Below are positions 11,957 to 24,315 of a DNA stretch of 64,000 nt, piece by piece. Under the pieces are notes generated by a model. It was not told the DNA's origin, searched no databases, and was given only the letters and a program-made list of their open reading frames with translations. Positions within the stretch are counted from its first letter, which is position 1, and each line of letters begins with the position of its first letter. A program made the translations under genes and the position numbers. The stretch lies in assembly GCA_020631735.1 (NCBI GenBank), contig CM036197.1:45555880-45619879 (forward strand), in the 5' to 3' direction. Source of the DNA: Saccharum officinarum. Lineage: Eukaryota; Streptophyta; Magnoliopsida; Poales; Poaceae.

Positions 11957-14900
11957 GCAGGGGATAAGACGAACGGAGTGACCATTGCTCTTGGTCCTAG
12001 ATGTCGCCCATCGCCGGATATAGACAGTTGACGTAATAACCATAGTACATCTAACCATCTGTAACAACAATGGGAACAACGCCCTGAGTACGAGAAGGTA
12101 CTCAGCTAGACTTACCCGTCATAAACTAGAAATAAAAGACACCAAGGAGTATGCAAGGCTTTTATAAAGTGGACAGACTTGACTGGTTTTGCAGAAAAGC
12201 ATAAGTTATCAGTTACGAACCATTTAAATTATAAGCATCAACTTAATTATACCTGATTAGTCTAAGTAAGCACCTATGCTAGAGTAATCACTTGATTAAC
12301 CATTTACATCAAAAGTTACCATATCAGGTTTAGCTTTTCCAACATCATTCACATAACCATCTGTATTCCATCATTTTTACTACGATGCTGTAGCTCGAGT
12401 CAAGTGATCACTATCCAGGAGCGATGGTGATTTGAATCGATTCCTAACCAGCTAGTGATTTATTCCTCACACAAACCACGCTTCCCCTGTCAGGGTCGCT
12501 TAGATCACCAATGACACTTTTCAAGTAGCCGCGGGATAACAATCATGGACCGCACTACCCAAGGACCACCCGACTGCCAGGACGCACCTTGGGCTCACTC
12601 TTCGCGTCCCCGTCACACCCCCTTCAGCACCAGTCTGCCAATCCGAGTTTATCCCGGCTCAAAATAGTATCACTAGCTTCGCGGTCAAAAGGTACTTTAT
12701 TCGGCCAGCTAAATATGAGGCATGCGTTCAACATGACAAGAGGGACGAGCAACGATCGGTCCTTAATTGACACAGATGGAATCACTATAGTCCAAAACCC
12801 TACAAGACTCCGCCCGGTCTCCGTTCATCCATCAACACTTAGTTACTTTCCATGATAACAATTTTAGCTAACCATAACCAGATATCCACCTATATCTCGC
12901 ACGTGACAGGAAATCACCCGACTTCTACCGGTCTAAGCATGGCTAAGCAATTATTCGATCTTGACCTAACGGGGTAAAAAGGTAAGCAGGTGGGCAAGGA
13001 TAGTAGTAAATGCAACAACGATTTTACTCAACTCATATAACTTAATGCAACAATATATATAACTAATATATAAAGAATTGCTTTTATAAAGTAGGAGACT
13101 TAGAATACTATGGGGCTTGCCTCTTTCAAACGAACTAGGCTAGTGATCTACGCACTCGGGCAACTCTTCTCCTAGTTCCTCTTCCTCGGGCACCTCATGT
13201 GCCTAGAGCTCTTGCTGATCGGTCCAAGTCCGCTCTTCCGGCACTGCTACCTGTGACTCCTCCTGCGATCCTGTATGATGCAATTGCATAAGTAACCATG
13301 TAGACGGTGCATCAGATGCGGTGGAATGCTATGATGACATGATATGTAGATGAGCACATTGAACTGATAGTATGGATTAAAGACAAAATCTTCTACAAGG
13401 TAGTCCACATCATCCAAGAACATGTACCACAAACCATGTCATCTACTCTTATACTAGTTAGCATATAATGCTCACACAAGTGTTGTTACTATTTGCTAAA
13501 CCCTAATACCTTAACCCATCAAGTAACACCAGCAAGGTAGTTTGGTGCTTCAAAGATACACCAAACACCTTTTATTACTTTTAATTATTCATAAAGAATA
13601 ACCTTTTATTTCCTATTTAAACTAGGGTTACACATTAACACCTATTTCTGTTGCATATAAAAATCTACAAAAATTATAGTAGCACAATCCTACTCCAAAT
13701 AGTATACTACAGAAATTTCATGGAATTTGGATAAGTAAAACTATCTGTACAAAATAAACAAGCTATAGCATATTAATGAGCATGAAATACTTTGTACTAG
13801 AAAAAGTATCAAACAACAGATTTCATATTTTTCCTATGTTATACACAGTAAACAAGCACATCACAAAAATTATCACATCACGTGTTATACAATTTTTGCT
13901 CTCTACCAAAAATAATAAAAATCCTCAATTAAAGGCATTTGAACTACACTTCAATAATTTTTCATAGAACATGCCTCATAAATATTTTTCCTAGAAAGTA
14001 CATCACTAAAGAAGACTAATGAAACAGGAACCATATTTTTTTGATCTTTCTTTGATTTACTACACATTTTCTAAGATATCAGCACTTATAATCATTAAAT
14101 AAATCTACACAGAAAAGTATCATAAAACTAACATGCAACATTTTTAAACTGTAGATATGCTCATGAGAAACACTATAAAATTTGTTTCACAATTTTTGGA
14201 GCTATAAATCTTGAGATATTAATTTTTTAAGCTTTTTTTTCACAAATTCTGGAATTCAAATTCAATAAATCCGAAAATCTACTTGGCCCTTAACGCTACG
14301 CACATCCGAGACCGTTTACCCGAGCCGGCCTACTGTGGCTGACAGAGGGGCCCAAAACGCTGACCGACCCTACCCGTCAGTGAGCCGGGCAGGGGGCGGA
14401 CGCAGACCGACGGCCAACTCGCTGCCGGTGAATTCTCCGGTGATGGGGAGGGCACCACCGTGTTCCCCGCTGTGAGGCGAAGCCAGGGGTGCTCCGTGCA
14501 TGGCCAGACAAGCTCGGCACTAAGCTCGTCGGCGTGCATGGCGGTGAGGCGGCGCTAGCGCACGGCGGCCGGCCAGTGCAACCCACGATGGCGGCCGATG
14601 GGGCGCGCGCGAGATACGCGAGGTGGAGGCGGACGTAACAAGGCAAAAATGGAGGGAGAAAGGCGACGGAGGAGCTCCGGCCACGAGCACCGGCCAACGG
14701 CGGCCATGGCGGGCAGCGGAGGAGGAACGCGGCCAAATTGGCCCTCACCTGAGCTCGAGCGGTGGGAATGGCGCGAGCACGAGATGGAGGGAAGCAAGGC
14801 GGGGCTGTGGCTAGGAAGAATCGACCGGAGAAGCGTTCGCGGGGGCGTGCGGCGGTGGCGGAGCTACGAAGGCGAGCAGTGGCGCGAGCGTCCGCCACGG

Positions 14901-15633
14901 CTTTGCGGCTGCTGCTGGTGAGAGGGGAAGCGAATGACGGCAGCAGCTGAGGCGGGCGAGCGCGCGGAGGGAGTAAGCGGACACGGAGGGACGCGGGGGC
15001 CACAGGAGGGCGCGTGGCACGCGGCGTCGGTGACGTACGGCCACATGGCGGGCGGCTTCTGCCGTGGGCGGGAGGAGGCAGGCGCGGACGCGGGCGGGGC
15101 CGGCTTGCGTGAGCAGGCCGAAGCGGAGGCGGCGGCCCGGTAAGGCCGAAAAAATCCTTTTCTTTTATAAATGAATTTCCAGATTTTCTAAATTGATTCA
15201 AATTCAAAATTTGAAGATGAAAAGGTATTTTCACAAGTTGTCCCCAAAACCAAAGTTGTTCAAAATTTAATTCTCTACAACTTTTATTTATGGCACTTTT
15301 CAAAATTCTAAACAAATTTTAAATTAATGATTTAAAGTCTAATTTTAAAAATAAAACTCATTTTTCAGAATATTTTTAAAAGCAAAATTTGGGGAGATTT
15401 TGAATACAAAAGTTGCTCCAAAAATCATGCTAATTAATTCTAAGTTATTTAAAGTTATAGCTAAACAAGTCCTACACTCTAGCAAGCAAATACAACAATT
15501 ATGCTTCAAACAGATGTTTTTTGACACTTCAATTTAATTTCAACTTATAATGCATGTGATGATGAACATGTATGTGATGCTAATGCTTATGCTTTGGGAT
15601 GTTAATGCATGCTTAACACTAAGGGGTGTTACA
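11957..15633 (-). mobile_element. Truncated solo LTR of the Tekay-like family
   Basis: Aligns with the intact LTR at 20349-24315 from about base 330 to its end: 'gagtgaccattgc', the 'cgaatcgatt...cagctag/g' block, the 'tcattcggccagctaaat' block, the GC-rich stretch (here 14300-15150) and the end GGGTGTTACA. It is clearly diverged from it. The first ~330 bp and about 300 bp of the adjacent palindrome arm are missing, so a deletion removed its left edge. The long frames across 14330-15315 are compositional and not genes. Confidence 0.8.
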
Positions 15634-15741
15634 GTAAGCCTATAAAAGCAGAAGTGCTAGTTATGATTTCATCAATAAGTATGCATTTGATTAATCTCTC
15701 TTCATAGCCTTTGTTGCCCTTTCTGGCAACGGCGCCAAAAA

Positions 15742-17280
15742 TGCTTGTTGGTATTTATTAACTTGACACTTATTTTAGTAGTCACATATTAATTACCTAC
15801 ACCTCTAGCTTACTTGAACCAAGTTGTCATCCCTAGTGTTGAAGCTAGAAATGTTTGTTGGCACTACCTAGCATTACTACTAAGTAGTTATCTTATTATT
15901 TCATGTGACTAGAAAGAATATAAAGATATGAATAAAAAGGATCCACAAGCGCACAGGTAATTATACCATTGTAGCATTTTAACAGGAGTATTTCAGGTAT
16001 CGTTATTTATATTTTACCATAGGGAGAAGCTATGGGGTGGCTAGAGATGATGAACAAATATGCATACTTATGATAGAAACAATCACATAGCACATACTCC
16101 AACAGGGGTAAGCCAATAATAAATAAATGATAAGTGTAAGCATTGATAACACCCAGAGATAGAAATAGACTACTCATTAATATAGTAAGACTAAATAGGA
16201 GATTAGTTAAGAGATTCTTATGTCATTTCTTAGTTACTAAGTCTATCGTACACCTTAGCACATATACAATCATGTATAGCATAATGACTCTTCATCAATG
16301 CAAAAGAAACATTACTAAGGAAAATCAAGAACAGAACACGACTGGATTCACAACCAGGTTCTTCTTGTTCTACATAAGGGGAGTGGACTACAAAGAACTC
16401 AATGGGAGTGTCACATATGCGATCTACCACTTGACCTAGCGTATAGAGTGCAACCACAGGCAAACAATATCTAATCACTATGCTTACATAATGTCGACCA
16501 CTTGACTCACTCGTGCACTAAATTAAGCGCTTTGCAATCTCATGCATAAACTTATTATCAATCATGACTCTATCAAATATACTACTAGAGCAAACTAGGA
16601 ACATAATAAATAGAAATATAATATTAAAATAGAATAAAGACATAACAAGAGGAATACAATGGCTATACCAGCCTCTAGATGATGATGAATCTAGAATCCT
16701 GAGCAGGAGCCCGAACTCTACGAAAATCTTGCTAGCTAGCCTATACTAGAACTTTGAGGAGCTATTCTGATTCTTTGGTGAAGAAGAGGACCTCTTGATC
16801 TTCTGACTCCTTGGCTTAATGGCTTCTCCCCCAGGTGGGGGTGGGGCTTGCTTATATAGGCCGGTGGGATGAACTAGAGCCATCGGATCAAATTGACCTT
16901 GATCAATGACTCGGATGCAAACTCTAAGGCGGTGGAGAAATAGACGTGGAAGGAGGGGGCTGACATGTGGTTCCAATGGCCGGCCGACCAAGGGGCATGG
17001 CCGGCCAACCATCCCCTATGCCAGGTGGGGCCCCCTTTGGTGGGTCACCTTCTTGTGTCTTCTAGATTCTTCTCAAGTTGGTTCCCGCATGGAATATGCA
17101 TTTTAGTCCGACGTATTAGGTTTCTTGCCCCCTTTTCCTGTTTAATCCGTGTAAAACACAGATTCACCAAAACTCATAGAATTCGTTAGTTAAAACCCTA
17201 GTTCTTTGTTTGGTGACCATATCTTTGCATTTTTACAAGTTAAATTGACGGTTCTTAATGAACGATGACTACCGTCAACA
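15742..17280 (-). repeat. Inverted full LTR of the Athila/Tat-like family
   Basis: Reverse complement begins TGTTGACGGTAG and ends ACAAGCA, followed by the primer site (15741-15727). About 1.54 kb, complete, and without the insertion present in the left LTR, so it preserves the empty site for the solo LTR at 3649-9697. Confidence 0.85.
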
Positions 17281-17510
17281 TCCGGCTAAAATCTTGGGAG
17301 TAAAAACCTGAGTTAGGAGAAGAAAGTTTCATTAGTGGAGTGCTCACCATGGAGAGGAAAAATTAAATATATCTAGGGGAGGTGTTGTCCAAAATCTTAG
17401 TTGAAATCTTGGATGACTAACCCAAGAACGACTAACCTCCGAACTGCTAACCATTAACACTTTTGCTAATCATTCTCCACGAGTTTTGTTGTTTGCAAAA
17501 ATTTTGCAGG

Positions 17511-19080
17511 ATGAGTGGTGAGTGGAGAAAGATCACCCGCTCAGGATCATCCCGATCCACTCGAAGCAATTCTTCGATGGGTTCCAACATGAACGTCGAC
17601 CCTCCGATGACCCGGGCTGCACCATCTCCCTCCACGACCACCATGAACATAATGATGGAAGAGAAGAATATGAAGCTGAGGGGTAATGAAAAAGAGAAGT
17701 ACTAGAAGTTGAAGGATCGCCCCTTCGTCCTTACAAGCGTCTATGAACATCGTCTTATGCGAGAATGAGGTATGGATGTTGAATTCCCACTCATCTTTTC
17801 AACAATAGGATGGGAGAATTTCTAGGTCGTAGATGAGCTAGGATACAAGTTATTATTAACTGTTGAGTTTCTATGCACCCTCCAACTGTTTAGCAATGGG
17901 GTGAGTTTTAGGCTTTTTATAAAAGAATTCTTCCTCACTTGGAAAGAACTTAGCCAACACCTCGGTTTTTAGGACAACTGTGTTTTAGATGTAGACTCAG
18001 TTATGCCTGAATATGAGTGAACCTAGTTTTGGAAAGAAATTTCTGATGAGGATGTTGTTGATCACCCTCACACAAATTCCATTCAGTTACCCACCTTACG
18101 CTTCATGCACAAATGGCTGGGAATGACTCTTTTCCCCAGGCCAGACACACATCCTGTTAGGAAAGAAGACATGAAATTAATGTTTGCAATGATAAAACGT
18201 AGGAGGGTTTCACCTATGCAGTTCATGATGTCCTAGTGGGAAAGTGTTTTCACTCTGACAGGTGCGATTGAGTGTACCTCTTTGGTCACTCGAATCGTTA
18301 ACAAACTTGGGCTTATGGATAATGTTTTGGTAGAATACATTACTGGGGGCGGCCTTACATAACCATTGATTATTTTTGACAAGGCCAAATGGTAAAAAAA
18401 TGCAAAGAATGGGAGTATTGTTATGATATACCGTGGTCGGGAGACCGAGGTCCGTTACCTAACCCGGACCTTGGTCTCTACGCCACGAATTCTTTGATTG
18501 TCTTGCCACCCAGGGCAGATGTAGCAAGGAGTGCTTCTACAAGGATAGAACGAGCTCCACCAACACGCTACTATGGTGCCGATACTGCTCCATAGGGCCC
18601 CGCCTACACCGGATATGAAGACTTTGGCCAAGCAGGATCGTCTTGAGGATTCCGAACCATACAAACTGGTTGGGAGTAGCCCATGCCCTAGCATTCGGAT
18701 GGTTCCTGGCAGCAAGGAACAAGTGGCCAGTGGCAGGAAGGTAATTTTGCTAACTACCAAGGTAGTGGACGTCGTTCTTTTGATACGCAGGAGGTGTCTT
18801 CTGGAGGCCACCACCACTTCTAGCCCGAGCATGCATCCTTCTCTGGACCAAGCTACCATGAACAATAGATGGAGAGACAGGAGATCCATACCATACTTAG
18901 AAGTATTGAAGAGAACCAAGCCACCATACAACATACACTTCACCAGCAGTAGCAATGGCAAGATCAGGCTGGACAAACTCTCTTTGAGATCCAGCAGAAC
19001 CAGATCCAATAGAACCACAACTGGGATAGACTATTCGGCCATCCTCAGTTCTGACCACTGTACTGAACACCTATAGCAAC
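17511..19080 (+). pseudogene. Second ORF of the Athila/Tat-like element, decayed
   Basis: The first frame begins at ATG 17511 and is S/T/R-rich. Past several stops, the same general reading gives recognisable segments: KLKDRPFVLTSVYEH, then TIGWENF, then PTLRFMHKWLGMTLFPRPD, then EDMKLMFAMIKRRRVSPMQF, then GAIECTSLVTRIVNKLG. This is the pattern of a large accessory or env-position ORF that I recognise from Athila/Tat elements. Its function is not established. There are many stops and frame changes. Confidence 0.5.
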
Positions 19081-20348
19081 ATGCAGGTTGGGGGAGGGTA
19101 ACCCCTTGTATCCAGGTAAGTTTTCTTTATTTCTGCTTTATTTATCTTTTGCTTAAATCATGCATTTAAAAAATCTACAAAACTAAAACCAAATAAAAAT
19201 TTCTAACTTTTGTTCATTATTAATGTGATCTAGAAAAAAATGAAAATCATATAAAAATAGTGTGTATATAAGGTTGCTTTAAATTCTTGTTTCTAAAGTT
19301 AATAAAAGAACTTTGAAGAATGCTCATAATGGAAATGATGAAGAGTTGCTCTGATAAAATTCCTTTCAAGTACCTAGTTTTTAACCTAGAATTCTTCCAA
19401 ATTTTGAATAAAATTGCTTTGGCATAAAGATTGAATCTGAACTTAAAACATGTGGGAGCGTGCTTGATCTAAGTCTAGGTAATTGATGGATATGAGAAAG
19501 TCTAAACTGTTGTTTATCTTGTTCCAAGTGACACTAAATTCAAGATGGTTTACTTTTTGAAAACTCTTAAAATACAACATGATGAGTTCCTTGTATGACA
19601 GAGTTTGAATTCCTACCACAGCCATATGTGAATGCTAGATTAGGAAAACTACACATTTTTTCTACTTGTATTTGCATTGAGTTTAGTCAAGCTTTGTTGA
19701 TGCCTTATGAGAGCTTTGTCATATTCTTAAAATCAAGATCACGTACACACCACCCACATAGGCATTATCCCTACACTGGGGTAGGCGCCAAAACATGCCA
19801 TTCATCCAGATCCATTTAAAAATGTTTTTCTCCTACACTGGGAGGAAACACCTAAAAATATTCCATATAGATTTCCACAAAATAAATGCTCCAAATTCTT
19901 CTTGTTATCTCTCAATTATTTTCATTGCAATAGAGAAGCATGGGCTATGCAAAGGTTATTTAGGAAAAGAAAGTATGGAAAAAATGGACAAGTGTCCGAA
20001 TGGATAAAACAATGGGTACTCCGATGACCGCCTGAAAAAAAGAAGAGAAAAAAATATATGAATAAGATAGCCCATATTTTCTTGCACAAGTTTTCAAGTT
20101 CCAACTAGAGATATGTTTTCAAGGAGTATGTAGAATTAGGTTAGCCACCATATACACCCATCATTCCACACACATGCACATCTTGATTTAATTATATGAC
20201 TTAACTCTTTTTGGATCCATTGTTTGACTTTATAATATATGCTTTGCAAGTATGTATAAACTATCTCCACACCTATGAACTCCATATAAGCTTTATATAG
20301 TTGTAGGGTGCGAGAGAGAAGGCATAACATCATTATTGCCTTGGTGAG
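19081..20348. other. Non-coding 3' region of the Athila/Tat-like element
   Basis: No frame I can support. AT-rich, long 3' internal region. Bases 20344-20348 (GTGAG) are the left copy of the target duplication of the element that follows. Confidence 0.5.
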
Positions 20349-23300
20349 TGTAACAGAACCGCCCAATTATACGAGATTAAGTAAGAAAATCATCCAACGG
20401 ATGGACAATTTACCAAACTTAAGCCCGTATAACCCGGTAGTCCGTGAAATCTCGACGGATTTCAAACCATTTCACATCACAGCCAAGATCGTAATAAGTT
20501 CAGCGATTACCTTCATAAGTTACACAGTAGTTTGCGGCACGAAATACATCGGAGTTTAAACATAGTTATTACAAACCAGTTTCAAATAAAGTAGCGGAAG
20601 CATTAGTTCAAAGCACACACACACACACATCTTTTCCAAAATACAGTGCCAGCTCGCGATCATCTCCCACAAAAGCATCAGGCGAGGAGTAGTGAGTGAC
20701 CATTGCCCATGGTCCTAGGCTTCGCCCATCGCAGGGTAGAGACAGTTGATACAATACCCATAGTACATCTGTCCATCTGCAACAAGTGGGAACAAAGCCC
20801 TGAGTACGAGAAGGTACTCAGCTAGACTTACCCGACAGAACCAAAACAAAAGACTCCAAGGATCATGATAGGCTTTTTGGTGGGGTAGCTGACTCATTTG
20901 CAAGAAAAGCATTTTTAGCTTACCAAATCATTTACAAAAGCATGTCATCTTTTAATTCTTTATTCCCCTGTCAACTATGTTGGCACTTAAGCTAAAGTAA
21001 CCATGTAATTAAGCAAGCAAGGATTACCATTGATATTTGACAATAATTACCATGTCATTTTCCACATAACTATCCAAGTGTTGTATCCATATTACTACGA
21101 TGAAGTAACTCAAGTCAAGTGCTCACTATCCAGTGAACGATGGCGATTCGAATCGATTATTGACCAGCTGGTAATTTATTCCTCACACAAACCTCACTCA
21201 CCCGCTAAAGTGAGGTATTAGTCACCGAGTCAACCATTCAGGTAAAGTCGCGAGCTTGCCAGGAACCACATGTACCCGGGGGCCGCCCGACTGCTCTTTG
21301 GCCTTATCATCGCGCCCCCGTTTCCTGCCACTACTGCTCCGGTACAGTGCGTTGCGGGCAATCTACTCGGCCCGAATAATCTCCCGGCTTCGCGGTCGAA
21401 AGGTACTTTATTCGGCCAGCTAAATGTGAGGCATGCGTTCAACATGACCCGAGGCCCGACATCGGACGGTCCTTAATCGACACAGACGGAAGACACTACA
21501 GTCCAGAACCCTGCAAGCTTCCGCCCGGTCTCACATTCATTTCCACACTGAGTTATTCTCACATGACATCTCTTTCACAAAACCAGGTAATCCCCTATAG
21601 CTCGCGGATGACAGGCAATCACCCGACTTCTACCGGTCTAAGCAAGCTAAGCAAGTATTGACCGTGGACACCAGGGTGACAAGGATCGGGTAAAACAAGG
21701 TGGAACAAGGTATAATGCAGCAACGTTTGCAAACAACTCCTAAACTTAATGCATTAGATTAAGAAAAATTAATAAATAATTATTTGCAAACCGGGGGAGA
21801 AATGCTCCGGGGCTTGCCTCGCTCGAAGGTACTGGGACGATGATCGGGGCACTCCGGAAGCTCTTCACCGGACTCCTCTTCTACTTCTGCTGGCTCCGGC
21901 TCCTCGGGCTGCTCCTCTGCGTTCTCGGGAACTACTGCCGGAACCACTTCCTGCGATCCTGTATGATGCAGAAGTATGAGTGCAACATGCATAGGTGAAA
22001 TGCAGAAGTGACATGAGATGATGAAGATGCGGAATGCATACGGTGTAATGAATGTATTATGTCATCGGATTATGTGGAACTTATGACTCTTCTACAAGGT
22101 AGTCAACATCATCCAAGAACATGTACTCGGAAACTACCAACACTAGTTTCTACCATGCGAGAGTATTAAACAATTAAGATGCTTCAAAGATACACCAAAG
22201 TATATTTTTCTAACTAACTTTGCATTAAGAATAAATAGAAACCCTAATTAGTCCTATGGTTGAACAGCAACACATATTTTAGTAGCTCAGAAAAATCTCA
22301 TAAAATTACAGTGGATTACTAATATCAAGAATAGCTTGACACAAAAATTTTACTACATTTGGATAATTAGAACTTACTATACAAAAATAACAAAATATGG
22401 CCTCAAATAGATATTTAAAATACTTTACATTATGAAAAGTATCAAACAACAGATTTAGGAATTTTTCTACTATCTACTACCTAAACAAACACTATGGAAA
22501 AATTATCACTTGCATGTTTTATTCAAATTTATTTAATTAACAAAAATAACAATTATTGGTAACAAAAAGCATTTGAACTGCAGCTACAAATTTTTATACA
22601 GAACACCCAAGATATAAAATTTCCCTAGAAAGTACATGACACAAAAAGATTAATAAATTTGGAATCATATTTTTCTGACTTTTCTAGGATTTATTAAGTA
22701 TTTATCAAGAAAATAGCCATTTCAATAGTTAATTAAAAACTCTACAGAAAAGTATCTCAAATTTGACATGCAATAATTTTAGATCATAGATCTGGTTCCA
22801 TTGCATCTAAAGAAATTTATTTCATAATTTTTGGAGCTAAAATGAGCAAGTTACAATTTTTCCAAAGCATTTATACATTTTCTGAAAATCAATTTCAAAA
22901 ATCCTTTTTAACTCCAGCCGCTGAACTGCTAGGTGTACCCGGCGATCTACACACGCGCGCACAAACAGAGACAGACAGGCGGGCCCGCGGGTCAACCGGG
23001 CCCCACGCGTCAGCCGCTCCGAGTCAAGGGAGGGCGCTGACCGCGCGGATCTCGACGACGGCGAGGTCGCCGGCGACGAGATCACCACTGTCGTGATCCC
23101 CAAGGCGAGGCGGTCCTGTTGAGACCACTGGCATGACCGGAGGGGCTCGGAATCGAGCTTGCTCCCGGCCATGGCGGCTCGGCGGCGCTGCTCACCGGCG
23201 GGAGCACTTCTCCGGCCATGGGGCGGCACGGGAGACGGTGTCCGAGCACCGGGAGGATGAGGCGAACGAGATGCTTGCGCGAGTGAGGGAAAAGAAGGGG

Positions 23301-24315
23301 CGGAGGTGGGGTTTCCACGGAGCGGCGAACCACGGTGAGCTCGGCCGGAACTCCGGCGAGCAATTGACGTGGCTGTGGGGCTTACCGCGGGAGATGGAGG
23401 TGAGCACGGGTTGCGCCAGAGAGAGAGAGAGCTCGGGGCGAGATGGAGTGGTCTGCGGTGGACGGAGCTCGTCGGAACGCGCACGTCCGGCGAGTGCGTG
23501 CGGTGGCGGAGGCGGAACGCGGCAGCTGCGCGCGGTGAATCAAGCAAGGAGGCAGAGCGGAGGGGGAGAGTAGCGAGGCGCTGCGGGGGTGGTTAAGGAG
23601 TGGGCGCTCGCGCTGGTGGGGGGCGACCGAGCGCCACCCGGCCGCTGTGGCCGGCATGCGGCCGCCACGCGGCGCGCTTGCTCTGCCGGAGCGCCAGCGC
23701 GCGCGGGCGCGGGCGGGAAGGAGGAAGGAGAAGGCCGGCTGGGCCTGGGCCGAGGCGGGGCAACGCGGGCGCGCGCGCGCGGGTGATGCGGGCCGGATCT
23801 GGCCATGGGCCGAACCGGAGGCGGCGGCCTGCGAGGGAAAAATTGAATTTTTGATTTTCGATTTTCAAATTTAAATGCATTACAACTTCAGACCACATTT
23901 TGAACAAGAAGAAGATATTTTCTGGAATTGGCCCAAAAATAAAAGTTGCTCAGAATTAAATTCTCTACAACTTTGATTAAGGGGTCAACTAAAAATTCTT
24001 GATAGATTTTGAATGGCAGAATAAAAGCTAAAATAGGGGATGATTTTGAATATTTTTAATAAATATTTTTGAACAAGTTTTTGACAAAATTTGAGCTCCA
24101 AAATTTGAACTAAGGTTCCAAGTGATGTAAGAATTATGGTTGCAAGGCTTTTGATATAATGTGATTATCATGTTAATATATTTCGTCACCTAAATCATTT
24201 TCAAGCTTTTATTTAATTTAAATTGTAACATTATCACACATGATTATGATGACAGGAAATGCCATGCAATATGATTGCCATGCAAAAATGCATTGCGCAA
24301 CACCGGAGTGTTACA
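20349..24315 (-). repeat. 3' LTR of the H3-tail element
   Basis: 3967 bp. Contains a (CA)n run near 20613, a long AT-rich middle and a GC-rich stretch (22915-23850). Extra bases relative to the other LTR are in homopolymers near 20967, 21285, 23221 and 23563. The long frames at 22837-23547 and 23133-23573 are cut or merged differently in the other LTR by these changes, so they are not conserved proteins. Confidence 0.93.

Larger units (their letters stand above)
11265..17280 (-). repeat. Right arm of the inverted duplication
   Basis: Reading on the minus strand: LTR (17280-15742), primer site (15741-15727), leader, then gag (11956 to about 11345). About 300 bp of gag/leader is missing at the edge of the later LTR insertion (11957-15633). 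Net arm length is about 2.4 kb. Confidence 0.85.

Noticed and set aside
14330..15315. 312-residue minus-strand ORF
   Set aside because: Lies in the GC-rich block of a truncated solo LTR, proline/arginine/alanine-rich without motifs, overlapped by frames on both strands.
18455..19076. Overlapping 187- and 167-residue ORFs on both strands
   Set aside because: Both cross the decayed second ORF of the Athila/Tat-like element; recognisable protein segments are in a different, interrupted plus-strand frame.
22837..23573. Long proteins of 146-236 residues in the GC-rich part of the LTR
   Set aside because: Four one-base differences between the LTRs merge or cut these frames (compare 31460-32495). 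High GC with open frames on several strands is composition.
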